The notes beneath the pieces are model-generated. The model worked only from the letters and a program-made list of their open reading frames with translations, searched no databases and was not told the DNA's origin. Positions 1 through 5,461 of a stretch of 8,053 nt of DNA are shown here, piece after piece. Position 1 is the first letter of the stretch. Each line of letters starts with the position of its first letter. This stretch comes from Porphyromonadaceae bacterium UBA2720 (GTDB lineage Bacteria; Bacteroidota; Bacteroidia; Bacteroidales; Muribaculaceae), in contig DEKO01000080.1 in assembly GCA_002353885.1 (NCBI GenBank), positions 499-8,551 on the forward strand. Reading direction: 5' to 3'. The position numbers and the translations under genes are program-made.

Positions 1-713
1 AGCAGAACTATCACTTCCAGGTGTTGTCGCTGCTGCTCGACAAGTTGGGTTTCAAGTGGGGCAAGGACCTGATCCACTTCTCCTACGGCATGGTCGAGCT
101 GCCCGAGGGCAAGATGAAATCGCGTGAAGGAACCGTTGTCGATGCCGATGACTTGATGGACGAGATGATTGGCACCGCCCGCCAGATGAGCGACGAGCGC
201 GAGAGCCTCAAGGACCTCACCGAGGCCGAGCGCGACGATGTGCTGCGCATGATTGGCTTGGGAGCATTGAAGTACTTTATCCTCAAGGTCGACCCGCGCA
301 AGAACATGACCTTCAATCCCAAGGAGTCAATCGACTTCAACGGCAACACGGGCCCGTTCCTGCAGTATACCTATGCTCGCATTCAGTCGATCTTGCGCAA
401 GAGCCAGGACGACATTGACGGCACCGACATTTCGACCGTGGCCCCCAATGACAAGGAGACGGCACTGATTCAGCGACTGATTGACTTCAGCGCCACAGTG
501 GCCGATGCCGGCAAGAACTATAGCCCTGCCCTCATCGCCAATTATGTCTACGACCTGGCCAAGGAGTTCAACCAGTTCTATCACGACTACAGCATTCTGC
601 GTGAGGAGGATGCGCAGGTGCGCGTGTTCCGCCTGAAGCTCGCGCGCACGGTGGGCCAGATCATCAAGCGTGCCGTGTGGCTGCTAGGCATGGAAGTGCC
701 TGAGCGCATGTAA
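1..713 (+). CDS. argS: Arginyl-tRNA synthetase, C-terminal part (5' end outside window)
   Basis: This class I aminoacyl-tRNA synthetase charges tRNA-Arg with arginine in the cytoplasm. The frame is open from the window edge, with the first full codon at 3 (reading QNYHFQVL), and ends at TAA 711-713. About 236 residues of a protein usually near 600 are visible. The class I signature loop is present as GKMKSREGTVV (bases 108-140), a KMSKS variant of the kind ArgRS uses. It is followed by the helical stretch ALKYFILKVDPRKNMTF and by FNGNTGPFLQYTYARIQSILRK, which opens the DALR anticodon-binding domain. The end, RAVWLLGMEVPERM, is the usual ArgRS tail. It appears intact. No terminator is obvious after it; a long palindromic element begins 4 bases beyond the stop and could serve that role. 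Identity is very likely from these motifs. Confidence 0.96.
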   Translation, partial: QNYHFQVLSLLLDKLGFKWGKDLIHFSYGMVELPEGKMKSREGTVVDADDLMDEMIGTARQMSDERESLKDLTEAERDDVLRMIGLGALKYFILKVDPRKNMTFNPKESIDFNGNTGPFLQYTYARIQSILRKSQDDIDGTDISTVAPNDKETALIQRLIDFSATVADAGKNYSPALIANYVYDLAKEFNQFYHDYSILREEDAQVRVFRLKLARTVGQIIKRAVWLLGMEVPERM

Positions 714-716
714 TTA

Positions 717-897
717 TATCCTGGATTATTCATAGTCCTTGCTACTGCAAATCACAAGGCCCTGCACCTGAGCGTAATGCTCGCTCCTTCTCCTTGAATG
801 TAGGAGTGACTACATCCTGCGTCGACGCCGCTGCGCTCACGCTGATGCACAGCCCCTTGATATTTTCGCTACGCAGGACTAAGAATAATCCAGGATA
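717..897. repeat. Long imperfect palindrome (MITE-like or structured intergenic element)
   Basis: The two ends, 717-738 and 876-897, are inverted copies of 22 bases with one mismatch. The arms continue inward with weaker complementarity. In the middle is a perfect 6-bp hairpin, ATGTAG (798-803) with CTACAT (810-815), whose centre coincides with that of the whole element. The minus strand is open for 54 codons across it (906 to 742, GTG start, with LRSENIKGLC and STQDVVTPTFKEKE in the frame), but the start lies inside the neighbouring promoter, so this is probably not a gene. No target-site duplication was recognised. It could be a non-autonomous mobile element, a folded RNA, or a terminator-like spacer. 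Confidence 0.7.
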
Positions 898-899
898 GG

Positions 900-916
900 T
901 TGGCACGCTTTTTGCA
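900..916 (+). promoter_or_regulatory. Sigma-54 (RpoN) promoter, full consensus
   Basis: The site reads TTGGCACGCTTTTTGCA. It matches the sigma-54 consensus YTGGCACG-N4-TTGCW at the core bases, with GG (902-903) and GC (914-915) separated by exactly 10 bases. Transcription would begin near 927 and run into the Bax-inhibitor-like gene at 997. No TAnnTTTG housekeeping box is evident in this gap. Sigma-54 promoters need an enhancer-binding activator, usually bound 80-200 bases upstream, which here would fall inside the palindromic element. Confidence 0.75.
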
Positions 917-948
917 ATATCCTAGGTAAATCTAGTTTTTCTAAATAG

Positions 949-963
949 TCTAGAATTTCTAGA
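949..963. promoter_or_regulatory. 15-base palindrome in the leader, possible operator
   Basis: TCTAGAATTTCTAGA is a perfect 7-bp inverted repeat around one central base. It sits between the predicted sigma-54 start (about 927) and the start codon at 997, amid several further CTAG/TCTA motifs (922-966). Its symmetry would suit a dimeric repressor or a small RNA hairpin. No factor can be named. Confidence 0.35.
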
Positions 964-996
964 TATTCTTGAGCAAACTTTATTCTGCAAGATAAA

Positions 997-1725
997 ATGG
1001 AAAATAACTATTATTACAACAACTACGGTTACCCAACGGCCGCTCAGGCCGAGAGTGAATTGTCACTGAGCCGCTATGTGGCTAGTGTCATGCGCCGTGT
1101 CTACGGCAAGATGTTCCTGGGATTGCTCGTCACAGCCATCACTTCGTTGCTGGTGCTGACCAACGAGACCCTGATGACCTTATTCCTCAGTTCACGCATC
1201 ACGTTCTTTGTCTTGGCCATTGCTGAGTTGGGACTGGTGTTCTACCTGTCGGCGCGCATAGACAAGTTGCAGCCAGCAACAGCAACGGCTTTGTTCTACC
1301 TCTATGCCGTGCTTAATGGCGTGACGCTCACGCCCATCTTCTTGATCTACACGGGTTCGTCGATAGCTCTGACCTTCGGCATCACGTCGGTCACCTTTGG
1401 TGCCATGTGCCTCTATGGCTATGTGACCAAGCAGGATCTGAGCAAAATGGGCGCAATCTTGTTCATGGCATTAATTGGATTGATACTGTGCACGATAGTC
1501 AATCTGTTCCTGCATAGCTCAACCATGGACTGGATTATCTCACTGGCTGGTGTAGCCATCTTTGTGGGTCTGACCGCGTGGGACACGCAGAACATCAAGC
1601 GCATGGTGGAAGTGGCCGACCCGGGCCAGACAGGCAAGATTGCCACACTGGGCGCTCTGAACCTCTACCTCGACTTCATCAACCTGTTCATCTATCTGCT
1701 GCGCATCTTTGGCAGCCGTGACTGA
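997..1725 (+). CDS. Bax inhibitor-1/YccA-YetJ family membrane protein
   Basis: This is a 242-residue integral inner-membrane protein of the BI-1 (UPF0005) family. Characterised members such as Bacillus YetJ are pH-sensitive calcium-leak channels, while bacterial YccA interacts with the FtsH protease. After a Tyr/Asn-rich N-terminus (NNYYYNNYGY) there are about seven hydrophobic segments, near residues 38-55, 68-86, 96-118, 122-142, 151-171, 179-195 and 218-237. The family signatures AWDTQNIK (194-201) and LYLDFINLFIYLLRIFG (223-239) are clear. Asp196 and Asp226 are candidates for the di-aspartyl pH sensor known from YetJ. The ATG at 997 gives the normal length; no Shine-Dalgarno is visible. 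It appears to be read from the sigma-54 promoter at 900-916 and to share an operon with the hydrolase 17 bases downstream. The family is confident; the ion-transport role here is inferred. Confidence 0.93.
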   Translation: MENNYYYNNYGYPTAAQAESELSLSRYVASVMRRVYGKMFLGLLVTAITSLLVLTNETLMTLFLSSRITFFVLAIAELGLVFYLSARIDKLQPATATALFYLYAVLNGVTLTPIFLIYTGSSIALTFGITSVTFGAMCLYGYVTKQDLSKMGAILFMALIGLILCTIVNLFLHSSTMDWIISLAGVAIFVGLTAWDTQNIKRMVEVADPGQTGKIATLGALNLYLDFINLFIYLLRIFGSRD

Positions 1726-1742
1726 CGAAATGTAGTCGCGAG

Positions 1743-2708
1743 ATGAAACGGGGACGCAAACTGGTGGCATGGTCATTTGCCACCACTCTCACACTGTTGC
1801 TGGCCGCACTGGTCGGCAGCAGTTTTTATATGCTAGACTTCGCCTTGTCGCCACTGCAGCGCAGCGACGATGAAGCCCTTGAGCGCCTGGCCAGCCATGC
1901 GCCCACTGCTGTGGTGCAGTGGGTCGACAGTGTGCGAGCGACAGGTGTGTTGCGCGACACCACAATCGACATCGCAGGCACACGCGCCTACGCGCATTAT
2001 CTGCGCGCCAGCCAGCCCACCAGTGCCACCGCTATGGTGGTACATGGCTATAAAGATACAGGCCTGTCGATGCTGCACATCGCCTATCTGTATCATCACG
2101 ACCTGGGTATGAATGTCATCTTGCCCGACTTGCCAGCTCACGGCCACACACCAGGCGACCACATCGACATGGGCTGGACACAGGACTGCGCTCATGTCAA
2201 GCGCTGGATTGTCACAGCCGATCAGATGTTTCGGTCCGACTCGGTGCAGACTCGCATGGTGCTGCACGGCATCTCGATGGGCGCATCGACGGTGATGAAC
2301 GTTGCCGGCGACTCGCTGCCGACCTGTGTGCGGTGTGTGGTTGAGGACTGTGGCTATAGCAGTGCCTGGGACGAGTTTTCGCACCAGTTGGATGACATGT
2401 TCGGTCTACCCGACTTCCCGCTGCTCTACACTACCAGTGCCTTGTGCCGCATGCGTTACGGATGGAGCTTCGGTCAAGCCAGCAGCCTGCGCCAGTTGTC
2501 GCATTGCCGCCGGCCCATGCTCTTCATCCATGGTGACAGCGACAACTTTGTACCCACCGCCATGGTACATGCCCTCTATCAGGCCAAACCTAACCCCAAA
2601 CAGTTGTGGCTTGCACCGGGCTCGGCGCATGCCCGCGCCTACAGCGACCACCCATCTGAATACACCCGCCTTGTGCGCGACTTTGTCGCTCGATGGATTG
2701 AGGAGTGA
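1743..2708 (+). CDS. Membrane-anchored alpha/beta hydrolase (serine hydrolase)
   Basis: This 321-residue protein has an N-terminal hydrophobic segment (residues 8-30, after MKRGRK) that acts as an uncleaved anchor or signal, so the catalytic domain is probably periplasmic. The alpha/beta-hydrolase landmarks are in order: oxyanion loop HGYKDT (101-106), DLPAHGHTPGD (129-139), nucleophile elbow GISMG (176-180, Ser178), HGDSDNFVP (263-271, acid Asp267) and GSAHA (293-297, His296). The overall pattern resembles the Hydrolase_4/BEM46-like group often labelled YqkD-like. The substrate is unknown: an ester or lipid is plausible, a peptide bond less so. It begins 17 bases after the Bax-inhibitor-like gene with no promoter between, so co-transcription is likely. 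Oddly, its last codons (WIEE-stop) lie inside a heptamer DNA repeat, so that repeat has shaped the C-terminus. The fold and triad are confident. Confidence 0.9.
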   Translation: MKRGRKLVAWSFATTLTLLLAALVGSSFYMLDFALSPLQRSDDEALERLASHAPTAVVQWVDSVRATGVLRDTTIDIAGTRAYAHYLRASQPTSATAMVVHGYKDTGLSMLHIAYLYHHDLGMNVILPDLPAHGHTPGDHIDMGWTQDCAHVKRWIVTADQMFRSDSVQTRMVLHGISMGASTVMNVAGDSLPTCVRCVVEDCGYSSAWDEFSHQLDDMFGLPDFPLLYTTSALCRMRYGWSFGQASSLRQLSHCRRPMLFIHGDSDNFVPTAMVHALYQAKPNPKQLWLAPGSAHARAYSDHPSEYTRLVRDFVARWIEE

Positions 2709-2743
2709 GGATTGAGGAGTGAGGGGTGAGGGGTGAGGAATGG
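2695..2743 (+). repeat. Heptamer tandem repeat GGRRTGA-type, overlapping a stop codon
   Basis: Seven consecutive 7-base units can be read: GGATTGA, GGAGTGA, GGATTGA, GGAGTGA, GGGGTGA, GGGGTGA and GGAATGG. The first two cover the last codons and the TGA stop of the hydrolase. Because 7 is not a multiple of 3, successive TGA triplets fall in successive frames, so the array stops translation in all three forward frames. Confidence 0.85.
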
Positions 2744-2752
2744 GGGCATTGG

Positions 2753-2786
2753 ATTGTGCATGATGCATTGAGCATTGTGCATTGAG
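2753..2786. repeat. GCATTGTGCATT-type simple repeat
   Basis: Two imperfect direct copies built on ATTGTGCAT...GCATTGAG lie side by side. The same word, CATTGTGCATT, forms one arm of the hairpin at 7697-7751, so the window holds two members of one repeat family. Confidence 0.55.
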
Positions 2787-2830
2787 AAACGCCCTGTTTG
2801 CACAACGCAACCAAAGTTTACACTTTTTAG

Positions 2831-2876
2831 CGCGAAAAATTAGTGCCATTTTAAAATAAAGTACTAATTTTGAGCG
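2831..2876 (+). promoter_or_regulatory. Possible promoter -7 box inside an inverted repeat
   Basis: TAATTTTG at 2865-2872 matches the Bacteroidota -7 consensus TAnnTTTG, 35 bases before the ATG at 2908. No clean TTTG is found about 20 bases upstream, so the -33 half is weak. The box lies in one arm of an inverted repeat: AAAATTAGT (2836-2844) pairs perfectly with ACTAATTTT (2863-2871). Imperfect matching continues outward to 2831 and 2876, as an operator might. Confidence 0.45.
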
Positions 2877-2907
2877 TTTTTTTGTTGGACCATTATTATT
2901 GAAGACT

Positions 2908-3336
2908 ATGAAAATGATGAGAAAAATACTGGCTATGTTGCTTGCAGGTATCGTGCTGATGGGTGTTTCGACAACCGCTAGCGCACAGCGCATGAGCAAC
3001 AGCAGCGGCAGCAATATCGGCCGCGTAGAGAGCGATGGACGCGTCTACAACAGCAGCGGCAGCAACATGGGCCGCATCGAGAGCAATGGCCGCATCTACA
3101 ATAGCAGCGGCAGCTACATGGGCCGTGTTGAAGACAACGGTCGCATGTACAACAGCAGTGGCAGCTACATTGGCCGCGTCGAGAGCGACGGTCGCGTCTA
3201 CAACAGCAGCGGCAGCTACATGGGCCGTGTCGAGAGCAGTGGCCGCATCTACAACAGCAGCGGCAGCTTCATCGGCGAAGCACGTGGAGTTAGCACCAAG
3301 AAAGCCGCAGTGCTGTTCTTCTTCAAACTAATTTAA
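2908..3336 (+). CDS. Small secreted protein of five 17-residue repeats (beta-flower-like)
   Basis: This 142-residue protein starts at ATG 2908; the in-frame TTG nine bases earlier is a poorer start. It has a clear signal peptide, MKMMRKILAM then a hydrophobic core, with cleavage likely after ASA at residue 26. From residue 30 it consists of tandem repeats of the pattern YNSSGSxxGRVExxGRx, five full units plus a partial sixth (YNSSGSFIGEARGV). It ends with the hydrophobic tail KKAAVLFFFKLI. Repeats of this type are predicted to form short beta hairpins closing into a flower or propeller; the pattern resembles small Bacteroidota secreted proteins called 4- or 5-fold beta-flower proteins, an assignment from memory. 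The function is unknown. It lies 6 bases before the M23 peptidase gene, suggesting a shared transcript and a cell-surface or periplasmic role. Confidence 0.85.
   Translation: MKMMRKILAMLLAGIVLMGVSTTASAQRMSNSSGSNIGRVESDGRVYNSSGSNMGRIESNGRIYNSSGSYMGRVEDNGRMYNSSGSYIGRVESDGRVYNSSGSYMGRVESSGRIYNSSGSFIGEARGVSTKKAAVLFFFKLI
2995..3291 (+). repeat. 51-bp in-frame tandem repeat array
   Basis: Units begin at 2995, 3046, 3097, 3148 and 3199, with a partial unit from 3250. The block AACAGCAGCGGCAGC recurs almost unchanged at the head of each unit, while the rest differs mostly by synonymous changes or by D/N/S swaps. Since 51 is divisible by 3, gain or loss of a unit would keep the frame. Confidence 0.9.
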
Positions 3337-3342
3337 TTGATT

Positions 3343-4344
3343 ATGAATTTAAGACAAATAATGACGATGGCAGTGGTGGCCATCATGGCAATCGCCGCAA
3401 ACACCACAATTGCACAGAACCTGCAGAGCGCTAAGAACAATAGCCGCATGCATGCCAACCTGCTTGCCCGCCAGTCGCGCATTCAGGACCAGATTAAGCT
3501 TGAAGAGGCCCAGAAGTACGCCTCGCAACTCTACGAAGAGGAAGAACCCGAACCCGACATCTATACCGAAGGCTGGGAGAGCGACCGCGTCAATCCTTAC
3601 AAGAACGCCAACGTGCCCCAGACCAAGGTGATCGATGTGCGTGGTTTCCACATGCCCATCAAGGGTAATTTTATCACCTCGCCCTATGGTTATCGTCCGG
3701 CATTCCGTCGCACCCACAAGGGTGTGGACATGCGCAGCGCCGTGGGCGACACAGTCTACGCAGCATTCACCGGCAAGGTGCGCTTGACCAAGTTTGAGCG
3801 TGGCGGCTATGGCTTCTACGTCATTCTGCGCCACGACAATGGTCTGGAGACCGTCTATGGCCACCTGACTCGCTTCTTGGTTCAGCCCAACCAGTATGTC
3901 AAGGCCGGCCAGCCCATCGCATTGAGCGGCAATACTGGCCGCAGTACGGGTCCTCACCTGCACTTTGAGACGCGTTTCATGGGCTATGCCATCAATCCGG
4001 CAGCTATCATCGACTTTGCCAACCGCACGACTCACACCGACTCTTACACGTTCAACAAGAACAACTATACCGAGAGCCGCTCGTACACCCCCAGCCGCAA
4101 ATATGCTGCTGTGCGGTCGACCAGCTCATCGTCGAATAACAATAGCACGGCTAGCAAGTCGAATCGCAAATATGACAACAAGACCAAGAAACGCTCGGCC
4201 GAGCGCAGCACCTACAAGGTGCGCAAGGGCGACAGCCTGGGCAAGATTGCCGCTCGCAACGGCACAACAGTCGCTCAGCTCAAAAAACTGAATGGCATCA
4301 AGGGCGACAAGGTGCAGTCGGGCAAGGTGCTCCGCGTCAAGTAA
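3343..4344 (+). CDS. Secreted M23 (LytM) family peptidase with C-terminal LysM domain
   Basis: This is a 333-residue probable peptidoglycan endopeptidase or divisome regulator of the periplasm. The ATG at 3343 starts a signal peptide (residues 1 to about 24, ending NTTIAQ). A charged, probably helical stretch (about 35-75, ending in EEEEPEP) follows. The LytM domain spans about 100-220: HKGVD gives H125 and D129, GHL gives H174, and GPHLHFE gives H205 and H207. This is the complete zinc and catalytic set, so the enzyme should be active, unlike EnvC-type pseudo-peptidases. A Ser/Asn/Lys-rich linker (about 230-288) leads to one LysM domain (about 290-333, YKVRKGDSLGKIAARNG to the end), which binds peptidoglycan. 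LytM followed by LysM is the reverse of the common LysM-LytM order in NlpD. It starts 6 bases after the repeat-protein stop, so the two are probably co-transcribed. The family is very confident; the exact bond cut is unknown. Confidence 0.95.
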   Translation: MNLRQIMTMAVVAIMAIAANTTIAQNLQSAKNNSRMHANLLARQSRIQDQIKLEEAQKYASQLYEEEEPEPDIYTEGWESDRVNPYKNANVPQTKVIDVRGFHMPIKGNFITSPYGYRPAFRRTHKGVDMRSAVGDTVYAAFTGKVRLTKFERGGYGFYVILRHDNGLETVYGHLTRFLVQPNQYVKAGQPIALSGNTGRSTGPHLHFETRFMGYAINPAAIIDFANRTTHTDSYTFNKNNYTESRSYTPSRKYAAVRSTSSSSNNNSTASKSNRKYDNKTKKRSAERSTYKVRKGDSLGKIAARNGTTVAQLKKLNGIKGDKVQSGKVLRVK

Positions 4345-4365
4345 AATAACAGTTATCTAAGAATT

Positions 4366-4408
4366 ACATGCAATCACCCCCAGCAATGGAGATGGCTGCA
4401 TGTTTTTT
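4366..4408 (+). terminator. Possible intrinsic terminator after the M23 gene
   Basis: ACATGCA (4366-4372) and TGCATGT (4397-4403) form a perfect 7-bp stem ending in a run of six T (4403-4408). The loop is long (24 bases) and may pair internally. It lies 22 bases after the peptidase stop. An ATG at 4400 falls inside this stem, one reason to reject it as the next gene's start. Confidence 0.45.
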
Positions 4409-4423
4409 ATAAAACAAATGACT

Positions 4424-5014
4424 ATGAAACGATTGACTAACACGATGCTGCTCCTGGCAATGATGCTGGTCAGCATGAATGCACAAGCTGCACTCAACGA
4501 CTTGGAGAAAGAGATGGTGGGGCATTTCACCGCTCAAAGCGAAGAGCCGGGCGATGACGAGCATCCAGCCGACAACCCCATGTATTTCACGTATGTCTTT
4601 GACTTTCGTGCCGACAAGACATTCACCATCCAGATTATCTTAGACCAGACTCAAGAGTTTGCGCTCGATATCAGTGATGCTGAGCAGCAATATGCCAACA
4701 CGCTCATCCTGCATGCCGTCCAGACCATCGAAGGGAAATGGCGGTGCACGAGCCATAGCATCATTCTCGATGATTCGGGTGTTGTCGACCGTAAGGTGGA
4801 TGTGAAGATGAAGAACGATGATGAAATTGCACGAGTCATGCTTGCGAACATTGACAAAGATGATCTCGTCGACGAGCCCCTTAGCGACCAAACCATCATG
4901 TTGCGCGGCAATGGTGCCGTGGGGGGAAAAGAATATGAGGTGTCGTTTAACGAGGCCATTACTTTCCTTGAGGACAGTGCAGGAAAAACATTAGAACTAT
5001 ATGCTGAAGAATAG
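4424..5014 (+). CDS. Secreted protein of unknown function
   Basis: This 196-residue protein is not recognised with confidence. The ATG at 4424 is preferred because it directly opens a signal peptide: MKRLTNTM, a hydrophobic core, then NAQA with cleavage near residue 22. In-frame ATGs at 4418 and 4400 would add residues before the basic n-region, and 4400 lies in a terminator-like stem. The mature part is acidic and has alternating hydrophobic stretches typical of a beta-rich fold (MYFTYVFDFRADKTFTIQIIL at 53-73, cut here by length; SIILDD 112-117; TIMLRG 157-162; KEYEVSFNEA 169-178). There is a GKWRC at 104-108. A strand pattern with GKW recalls lipocalin-like domains of Bacteroidota, but this is only a suggestion. 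There is no lipobox cysteine and no catalytic motif. It follows the peptidase on the same strand, possibly as a separate unit. Confidence 0.75.
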   Translation: MKRLTNTMLLLAMMLVSMNAQAALNDLEKEMVGHFTAQSEEPGDDEHPADNPMYFTYVFDFRADKTFTIQIILDQTQEFALDISDAEQQYANTLILHAVQTIEGKWRCTSHSIILDDSGVVDRKVDVKMKNDDEIARVMLANIDKDDLVDEPLSDQTIMLRGNGAVGGKEYEVSFNEAITFLEDSAGKTLELYAEE

Positions 5015-5124
5015 CAGCCACAATTCTTCACGACGATAAAGAAAGGGAACTATATCCTTGTTGTTCTCATATTCTCACGCAGATTCCGCAGATAATAGAA
5101 GACAACTTAAACAATTTAAATTTA

Positions 5125-5160
5125 GTAGTTAAGTAGTTAAAGGTAGTCAAAGGTAGTTAA
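5125..5160 (+). repeat. GTAGTTAA tandem repeat
   Basis: Four copies of GTAGTYAA begin at 5125, 5133, 5143 and 5153. The first two abut, and the later ones are spaced by AG. No coding capacity is seen. Confidence 0.75.
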
Positions 5161-5193
5161 GTAAAACAGCTTGGCTGAACCTTAACCTTTACA

Positions 5194-5208
5194 CTCCCTT
5201 TTAGGGAG
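5194..5208. repeat. Short hairpin CTCCC-TTTTA-GGGAG
   Basis: A perfect 5-bp stem has a five-base T-rich loop. There is no T-run after it, so it is a weak terminator candidate at best. It is about 180 bases after the nearest upstream gene. Confidence 0.4.
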
Positions 5209-5297
5209 GCACTGAAAAGAATTAAGATCGTTGAGTAAGTTGTTTGAGTTGGTTTTAATAATCATAATGGACAACGAGAACAATCAAAAAGATAAAA

Positions 5298-5390
5298 TTT
5301 GATGAATCTTGATGGGGTTTGATGGTTTTGATGAGAGATATACCACCAAAGCCACCAAAGTCCATCAAAGACCATCAAAAAAATATCAAG
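5298..5390. repeat. TTTGATGG direct-repeat array forming a long hairpin
   Basis: The left arm carries TTGATG words at 5299, 5309, 5319 and 5328. The right arm carries their complements (CCACCAAAG, CCATCAAAG, ACCATCAAA, ATATCAAG) between 5344 and 5390. The arms 5318-5333 and 5363-5379 pair with a single one-base bulge, and pairing resumes at CTTGAT (5308-5313) with ATCAAG (5385-5390). The result is a hairpin built from short direct repeats. Confidence 0.65.
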
Positions 5391-5461
5391 AATTAAAGAA
5401 TTCCAGGAATGAACAAAACGAATTCCTAAATTCCTAAAATTGCGCCCGTTCGGTTGCGAGC

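Larger units (their letters stand above)
5015..5461. other. Repeat-rich gap without an intact gene
   Basis: No convincing complete gene lies in these 447 bases. They hold the GTAGTTAA tandem array, a small CTCCC/GGGAG hairpin and the TTTGATGG hairpin array listed separately. There is also a 12-codon frame starting at ATG 5267 (MDNENNQKDKI, stop 5300-5302). It is in the same frame as the SUMF1 remnant downstream and could be all that is left of that gene's start. GAATTCC words repeat around 5399-5435. The base composition is strongly AT-rich compared with the flanking genes. Confidence 0.6.

Noticed and set aside
742..906. 54-codon open frame on the minus strand across the palindrome
   Set aside because: The only start is a GTG inside the sigma-54 promoter, there is no recognisable domain, and the frame follows the repeat. 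Kept as a remark, not called as a gene.
1833..2384. 183-codon open frame on the minus strand inside the hydrolase gene
   Set aside because: It lies antisense to a gene with complete catalytic motifs; its composition (His/Val/Ala-rich) is typical of an antisense shadow.
2406..3014. 202-codon minus-strand open frame spanning the hydrolase end and the following spacer
   Set aside because: It runs through heptamer and GCATT repeats and antisense to two supported genes, with no domain.
3349..4035. 228-codon minus-strand open frame inside the M23 peptidase gene
   Set aside because: Shadow of the peptidase coding frame; the sense product has the full zinc-ligand set.
4400..4423. Upstream ATGs (4400, 4418) as start of the unidentified secreted protein
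   Set aside because: 4400 lies in a terminator-like stem and both would put extra residues before a normal signal peptide; 4424 fits better. 4418 cannot be fully excluded.
5100..5400. CRISPR-like array
   Set aside because: The repeated words are only 8-10 bases with almost no spacers between them; no repeat-spacer regularity and no cas genes.
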